This document shows positions 57,853 through 64,000 of a stretch of DNA of 64,000 bases, one piece after another; within the stretch, counting starts at the first letter, position 1; each line of letters opens with the position of its first letter. A model generated the notes under the pieces. The model was not told the DNA's origin, made no database searches, and worked only from the letters and a program-made list of their open reading frames with translations. Source of the stretch: Archegozetes longisetosus (Eukaryota > Arthropoda > Arachnida > Sarcoptiformes > Trhypochthoniidae); assembly GCA_018873245.2 (NCBI GenBank), contig JAEMBT020000001.1:12892220-12956219 (forward strand). Direction: 5' to 3'. The position numbers and the translations under genes are program-made.

Positions 57853-58196
57853 GAATGGCGTTGACTATAGTGATTTCAATCCTTCGCAAATATTAGCGAC
57901 AGAATTGTTGGTCACTTCTGCAGGAACTCATTTATATCGTATCGGATTATCTCTTTTCCCTAACGGATCGGTAGAAAAGAACAGATTTCATAACCCATTA
58001 TTGATTGCTATGGAGAATTCGATATTTTTTGGTCAGATCTATCATTTCATTACTGTTCCCAGAAGAATATCCAGAATATTTCGCAATGATTCCCGACTAC
58101 TCATACTTTGTTAATGCGAGAATTCACTTTGATATCGCGGCTATTCTCACATTTTTCATAATACTGGTTACGCAATGACTTTATTATAGAAATTAC
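57853..58196 (+). pseudogene. membrane-receptor-like fragment, frameshifted
   Basis: A plus-strand frame reads NPLLIAMENSIFFGQIYHF. After a shift near 58050, a second frame reads EEYPEYFAMIPDYSYFVNAR, then a helix (AAILTFFIILVTQ) and a stop. The style resembles the N-terminal half of arthropod gustatory receptors, and a receptor-like exon follows at 58808-58975 on the same strand, so both may be parts of one broken gene. Frame break and lack of a start mark it as a relic. I do not recognise the exact family. Confidence 0.35.
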
Positions 58197-58807
58197 AAAA
58201 ATAAGGATTTCTGACTTATTTGAGACATTTTGAAATGATATCAGGATTGACTTCACCTCAAAGTATTGTATTTTCAGATAAATTCAGAATCCACAAATTT
58301 ATGAAAACAGCAAAACGAATATTCTTAATTTGTGATATTTTCTCAAAACCAGAGGTCATAACAATTGCTTTTATTGTGAGATGTTTGCAGCAATAAACCT
58401 TAAAAGTAACCCTAATAATCAATAAAGAGTTTACATTTAACCCTTTATTTGCCTTCACCTGTAGTAATCCTACTATTTTTCGTAAATTCATGACACCTGT
58501 TCTCTTTCCTCTTATCTGTGAAGTCAAATAAAGAAACTATAAAAACAAATATTTAGCAATCCCCAGAAAGACATTGTCATTCGATCTTTAGATTTCAAAA
58601 AATAAGCATCACTTTTGTATATTTTTAATGTAATAATAAAGTTTCAATTATTTTGTCTCATAACGTATTTTATGTCTTAATAAAGTGAACCACATCCAGC
58701 AATCTCTCAAAACGCGTGATCCTGATCTGGAATCTCAACAATTAATCAACAATTCAACTACAACACAATAACACCTCAATTTGTTTAAATTTTCCGATTT
58801 CTCTCAG

Positions 58808-58975
58808 CTGCTCTCTCACTCAATTTATTTTTTATGTATTTCTTCCGAATTTCATCTTCATGTCAGCGTTTATTACCGCTGTATGATTCTTATGTATCAA
58901 ATCGTCTACTTTTATCTCATTTGTTATTACCTATCAATTAAAGCTAAAGAAATAAGTGAGAAAATCAAGATCTTA
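58808..58975 (+). pseudogene. gustatory-receptor-like exon, split from its splice donor by a transposon
   Basis: A 168 bp exon (56 codons, phase 0 at both ends) starts after TTTCTCTCAG and encodes LLSHSIYFLCISSEFHLHVS, a YYRCMILMYQIVYFYLICYY helix and LSIKAKEISEKIKIL, typical of a middle segment of insect and mite taste receptors in layout. Its natural end would be the donor GTAAGAAAC, now found at 60128, because a 1149 bp foldback element sits exactly at the junction with TTA on both sides. The exon can no longer splice normally. No downstream receptor exon was found; the duplicated DEG/ENaC block starts about 150 bp after the donor. Confidence 0.5.
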
Positions 58976-60124
58976 CTAGGGACCATTTCTGGTGTCGTAA
59001 AATTTTTTAACGAAATGTATCTTAAAATATACCTATTATTCATAGAAGTTGAGGTGTCATAACAATAGATGCTGAGCGCGCGATCTTTGTCTAATATCAA
59101 CAATACATTTTTCAATATAAACTATATGGTTAGACAATAACAGACGCAAACGAGTATGTTTCCGACTTCCTAGGCGCATAAATTATATATCGTTGGACTC
59201 GTCTCGGCCGTACGAGTCGATTGAGGTCATACTCGAGGTCATGCGAGGTCAACGTGAGATTTCAACTTTTATTGATTTAGTAAGTCGAATTTCAATTCAA
59301 GCTTTAACAGAACATAGCAATCTGAAGACAAAGACGTGTGACCTTAAGATAAATTTCAGATGGTTACTTTCATCTAATTTCTTCAATGTGAATGAGTATG
59401 TACCTGATGCAGACAAAAATATACATCATTGGAATCTTCCTGATCATACTTATCGAATGAGTCCATACTCAAGGTTATTCAAAATCATTTAACGCCATTT
59501 AATTTTTTAGACTTTGAATGATAAATCTCGGATTTTACTCTAATACGGAGTGTACTTCATTAACATTTATGTAGGATTAATCGCTTAAAACGATTTTAGA
59601 TAGACTAAATTCGTATTTGTCTTCAACTATTATAACGCCAAAAAATTCTATGACACATTGATAAGAAACAATCTTCGATTCTGGGTCTTTTTATGAACTA
59701 ACAAGCCATAACTTGATGATTGCATGGCACCAAGAGTCTTATAATGAACATAACATAACACGAAAAGATTTTAAGCACTACATCCTAGTTATTATGTCTG
59801 AAATCGTTTTAAGCGACTTACTAAATCAATAAAAGTTGAAATCTCACGTTGACCTCGCATGACCTCGAGTATGACCTCAATCGACTCGTACGGCCGAGAC
59901 GAGTCCAACGATATATAATTTATGCGCCTAGGAAGTCGGAAACATACTCGTTTGCGTCTGTTATTGTCTAACCATATAGTTTATATTGAAAAATGTATTG
60001 TTGATATTAGACAAAGATCGCGCGCTCAGCATCTATTGTTATGACACCTCAACTTCTATGAATAATAGGTATATTTTAAGATACATTTCGTTAAAAAATT
60101 TTTACGACACCAGAAATTCCCTAG
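58976..60124. mobile_element. young foldback DNA transposon with 311-312 bp arms and TTA target duplication
   Basis: The left arm (58976-59287) and right arm (59814-60124) are inverted copies that appear identical except for a 2-nt indel and an adjacent change near the ends (CTAGGGACCATTTCTGG against CTAGGGAATTTCTGG). The termini are CTAGGG...CCCTAG, flanked by TTA at 58973-58975 and 60125-60127. The 526 bp centre has no recognisable transposase, so it is non-autonomous. A TTA duplication fits PIF/Harbinger-type elements, but the ends do not obviously match a named family. Near-identity of the arms implies a recent insertion or ongoing arm conversion. Confidence 0.85.
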
Positions 60125-60279
60125 TTAGTAAGAAACAAATCTAAATTTAAGAACAAGAGAGCAATGCCTAAAATGAAGACTCTGGACTCAAAATATTTGA
60201 AAATTAAATTCTTTAACAAAGATTTTTGATCGAAATACTTATTCTGGATTTGGCTTCTATTCTAATTATAAAAATAATC

Positions 60280-63270
60280 TAATTAGGAATTGTTTTAAAT
60301 TTTTCTGTAGAATTTTCGCAATACTAAAGTCACTACACGATCAATAAAACTATTGAAGTCAAGCTCATGAATCAAAATTTAAGTCTTTGGTATAATACTT
60401 TAGTTTTAATTTGAATGAAATTAGTTAAAATATGAGATAAATAACTTATAGTTTAATAACACAAAACTTACAAATATAAACTGATGTAGTTCAGTATTCA
60501 TAATATATGATCAACTTTCTAAAATATCAATTGTATTAGTTAAATCAAATGATGCAAATACCTAATTAATTGCAAAAATTTATATGTCAAATAAATTATA
60601 CATATTTTTAAAGTGATATTATAGCAATAATTGGATTGATCAAATACTTAAACGATTTAAATTTTAAATGAGTTATAAAGATTTTGATAGAAACTTTAAA
60701 TGAATGAAAGTTTGTTCCAAATTTTCTCATTAAATTAAGAATATTCTTAAGTAAGTTTACGATTGAAACTGGTGATAAACCGAACCACAAACCCATAACG
60801 CCTCCCAAGTTATAAATCAATTCATTGATATCTGATTTTGGAGTCTCAGTAAAAATGAAATGAGGGAAATTGATTGGAACTAAGTTGAGTTTAGTTAAAT
60901 TTCTAGGAGATGATGTCTTGATATGTGTATCATGTATAACCGAATTGCAACTACGTTTAGCCGAATAATTTTTATAACATTCATTTTCGAATTGTTTTAT
61001 GATAGTGTTATTTAGCTCTACTGTTTGATTGCAAAATTTGATTTGTTCTGTTTCGATTTCCTTCAAATCCAGTATAACATTTACTTGTCTTAGAGGAATA
61101 CAAATTAAACCATTTTTAATTGAATCGAGATAACATTTTTCGAGATAATTATCTCTTATAGGGTTTATCAAATAATCATCGCTGCTGTTGTCATCACATA
61201 AATATTTCGCAGTTTTCAATTTTTTAATTGAAAATGAATGAAAATGAATGTTATTTTCTGTATTCTTCTTTAACAATAAATAACTTGTACTGGGCGATTT
61301 ATGTGTAGAGGAAACAATATGGACTAACACCAGTCCTATGCTTCCAAATTCAAACCTTACTTCATGAAAATTATCCTCAATATTATGATCATGAACTCCT
61401 TGTTCAACATTACCATTATTTTCCCCGAAAAAATCAAGATAGAAGAATATGTCTGTTTGATGCAAACCAAGTTTAATATTGGGTTCAGAACAGTTAATAT
61501 AATTACTTCCGATCATAATGTTGCAGGATTTTATTAAATTTTTGTAATCGAAGGTATAATATAATTGCTCGATTTCCTTGCGTTGTAGCATATCAAACAA
61601 GTATCCTTTGTATAGTTCAAGTATCATTCTATTTTTTTGTTCGATTTTTATCATATTGTTTTCCATTATTATCTTCTCTCTTGAAGCCACATTTGGTTGT
61701 ATTTTCGCATAGGCTTCTGTATCAGCAAAAAAAATCAATCTAGTAAATGGTAATATCTTCACATGAACTATATCCAGACGTATTATAACATCATTTCTCA
61801 AAAATAACTCAAAAACTTGAATGATCTGGAGTAACATGAGAATTAAAAATATTATAGACAAAGAATATTTAAACAACTTGGTTAAGTTTGTTTTTCTATT
61901 CAAATTCATACAGACACCAACTACATAACTATTTTTCAACAATTCAAATATTTTTCTCAATGATACAATAAAATTCATGATAATTATATGAGCAGACTGT
62001 GCAAAACTGATCCCAAACCATATTGAAGATAATGACCCAATAGAACAAACATAAGTTATGAAATCAGTTTTAGGAGAATGAAAATGAGTTACTTCTCGTT
62101 CAGTTCCTTTAGCTAAACGTATCAATGATATGTCTGCATACATATATTCGACTTGACCTTTAATTCTTGTATCATAATATTCATTATAACAGCTCTTTTT
62201 ACAAACTTTGTTCAGATCTCTTCGATCTAACTTGATATTACATTTGAAATCGTTGCAAATTTTTGTATCATTTGAATCGAGTTCACTATAAAACCATTTC
62301 CGATTACATTTGCACTTTTCATTTTCCTCTTCTTTCAAATGTTTGATCAAACAGTCCTCTTGTGAATGAAAATCTTTGAAATGCATCAAATGTTTCTGAT
62401 AATCAAAACAATTTGTTTGATAAGGAAATTCTAACAAATGTTCTTTGAATGAAAAGAATTCAACATAATAATAATATCCAGGACTGAATATGATTTGATG
62501 TTGAAAAAAATTTGGTGGAGATCTCGAGTTATGTATGAGACCACGTAGTCTTAGTTTATTCTTTATAGTAAATTGAATTTTTATTGAATATTTAAGTGTT
62601 TCATTTTTTCCAAATAATAGACTGAAAAATGTTATGCAATGTGAAGAGAAGGGTGTAACAGTTTTTAGCAACGGATACTTTTCTTCACATTTGATGAAAG
62701 TTTGAGGGTCAAACGTATTTATACTTGAATAGTAACAATCAATAGAATTTGAGACAGAAGTAAATATTCTTTGATGAGTACTAGAATTTTGTTTTTGATA
62801 CTGAGAAGAATCCAAACAAAATGTAATCGAAGGAATTGCTTGTTGTACTATCTCATATTTTAACATAATAACTGTTTCATTTTGATAATAATGATAAGTT
62901 AAATCAATAATTTGATACAATAGAAAGATTAAAGCAATTAATTTCCCGATTTTGTGTAAAGAAAGTCTTATTAAACATTTTTTGATCAGATCTAACAACC
63001 ACCACGAGTCCAAATAATCTTTCAAAATTTTATAAATTCAGCTTCAATAACAGATTAGGATATTAAAGAAGTAGTACACAATAAGTGATATAAATGGCAA
63101 CTGTAGTGCTTATACTAATAGAGAGTGACCGTTTAAAAAAGTTAAATGGTGTACTATCGTGTCATACACGAACACAATAACATATATGCAACTTCATATA
63201 ACAATTGAATATCGATCTTTAGTTAGATGATTAATTTTAGATCGTGTATTATGTACTACTCTACAAACTT
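60280..63270. repeat. segmental duplication, copy 2 (tandem DEG/ENaC locus)
   Basis: Counterpart of 15.71-18.81 kb. Shared non-coding words include AATAAAACTATTGAAGTCAA on the 3' side and AGTGATATAAATGGCAACTG on the 5' side. About 90 bp just upstream of the reading frame in copy 1 are missing here. The left edge lies about 150 bp from the foldback transposon. Confidence 0.85.
60608..63025 (-). pseudogene. tandem (two-module) DEG/ENaC-type channel, copy 2, lacking an ATG
   Basis: An uninterrupted ~800-codon frame parallels the 16.0-18.5 kb protein, about 90% identical over the first 350 residues by eye. Both modules keep their two helices, cysteine-rich ectodomains and G-x-S triplets (WFGISF and WFGLSP). 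The start differs: where copy 1 has ATGTTAGATCTT, this copy has TTGTTAGATCTG because the preceding ~90 bp are deleted. The frame is open upstream only to about 63040 and has no ATG; the first in-frame ATG lies after TM1. It could be translated only with a non-AUG start or by splicing from an upstream exon not seen. So it is probably a very young pseudogene with an otherwise intact frame, or a gene with a start I cannot find. Confidence 0.7.
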
Positions 63271-64000
63271 ATACAGTAGACACTCGATGTTTTGAAACCG
63301 TTTATCTTGAAATAGTCAGTATTTTGAATCATTTCGAATATTAGTCTACATTATAGTGTACCTCTTTATTTTGATATATTCAAAATTTATTCAAATTTTC
63401 GTGAGTAATTAAACCATTCAGTCTTATTGTTAATGTTGATAATTTTAATTATTTATATCAAAAATGACTGCAGTGAGTTTGTGCTTAATTAACATGTTAG
63501 AGAACTTCACATTCGAATATATAATATGTGATGCGTCTTATGTCTTAAAACGTCTCATATGACGAATCACAGAAATACATTATCTATTGATCTTAATAAT
63601 GCATTTCCCAAAACTTTTACTAATTAGCTGTAGAAATGTTTCCTAACTGAAACTAACGAAATGAAATTATACTATATATTAGCCAAATGAGAACATTATT
63701 ATATAAACCCTTACGAGTTCATAACTATATCGTATAAATATATTGTTCTTAACTCATCAATATAAATTGGTTTCCAATTTTTCGAGACCTAACCTAATCT
63801 AACTTATTTATTACTGATTTCAAAAAGATTACTCATCAATAAAAATGAGTAAATACAGTCTGACCCGGTTGATAGCAACTCGCCGGTGCAGCAAAATGAT
63901 TTGCTATCATCCGAACTCAAAAATTACATGTAAAAGTTATGAAACGAACAATTTTATTGTTTAAAATTACATGAAGTCAATCAAAAAGCATATAATCACA
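63271..64000. other. right end of window, transposon-end-like words only
   Basis: No gene. ACAGTAGACACTCGATGTTT at about 63274-63293 and TACAGTCTGACCCGGTTGAT near 63855-63874 resemble the ends of pogo/Tigger-like elements as I recall them. The second may continue beyond the window. A short telomere-like CCTAACCTAATCTAACTT lies at 63788-63805. Confidence 0.35.

Noticed and set aside
59193..59492. 99-codon plus-strand frame inside the foldback transposon
   Set aside because: Begins in the inverted arm and runs into the centre; no transposase motif; probably fortuitous.

Overview
The window is animal nuclear DNA, almost certainly from an arthropod and most likely a mite. It is strongly AT-rich, gene-poor and repeat-rich. 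Its genes have short introns (mostly 50-110 bp) with GT/AG borders. The gene mix is chemosensory and sensory-channel receptors, small secreted cysteine-rich protease inhibitors, and many decayed relatives of the same families. The mite assignment is inferred from the gene mix and architecture, not from a marker gene.

Layout. At 1-1.0 kb, a 5' fragment of an ABCG half-transporter runs off the left edge. At 4.98-5.7 kb and 9.9-12 kb, two copies (the first decayed) of a module pair a TMEM272-like four-helix protein with a plexin-like IPT/transmembrane protein. At 13.3-14.6 kb, a foldback element sits beside a truncated glycoside hydrolase family 44 gene that carries its own signal-peptide exon, a candidate horizontal acquisition. 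At 15.0-15.5 kb there is a gustatory-receptor-like fragment with one in-frame stop. At 16.0-18.5 kb lies an 809-residue intronless ORF with two complete DEG/ENaC channel modules in tandem. At 20.8-24.6 kb, a mariner relic, a broken GH31 glycosidase and a 2.4 kb hAT element with an exact 8 bp target duplication lie side by side. At 25.2 kb there is an intact TIL-type inhibitor gene. From 29.6 to 38.3 kb there are three more TMEM272-like genes (one with a premature stop), a 57-residue single-helix protein and a foldback element. From 38.9 to 50.5 kb there is a second TIL gene, one nearly intact gustatory receptor (one 1-nt frameshift), three decayed receptor copies, and an inverted repeat with a tRNA-like core. 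From 51.3 to 55.4 kb there is a six-exon ionotropic receptor. From 56.7 to 60.1 kb there is a solo LTR, a short MITE, a receptor fragment, and a recent foldback transposon sitting exactly on a receptor splice donor. At 60.3-63.3 kb lies a second copy of the tandem DEG/ENaC locus; its reading frame is open but the ATG present in copy 1 is missing.

How the genes relate. This looks like a fast-turning-over sensory region: gustatory receptors, an ionotropic receptor and DEG/ENaC-type channels are local duplicates in various stages of decay, among DNA transposons and foldback elements. The most unusual features are the two-in-one DEG/ENaC proteins, the eukaryote-style GH44 fragment, the repeated TMEM272-like family, and the transposon insertion at a splice site whose empty site can be read directly. 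All joins, frames and alignments were made by eye; no searches or computations were run.
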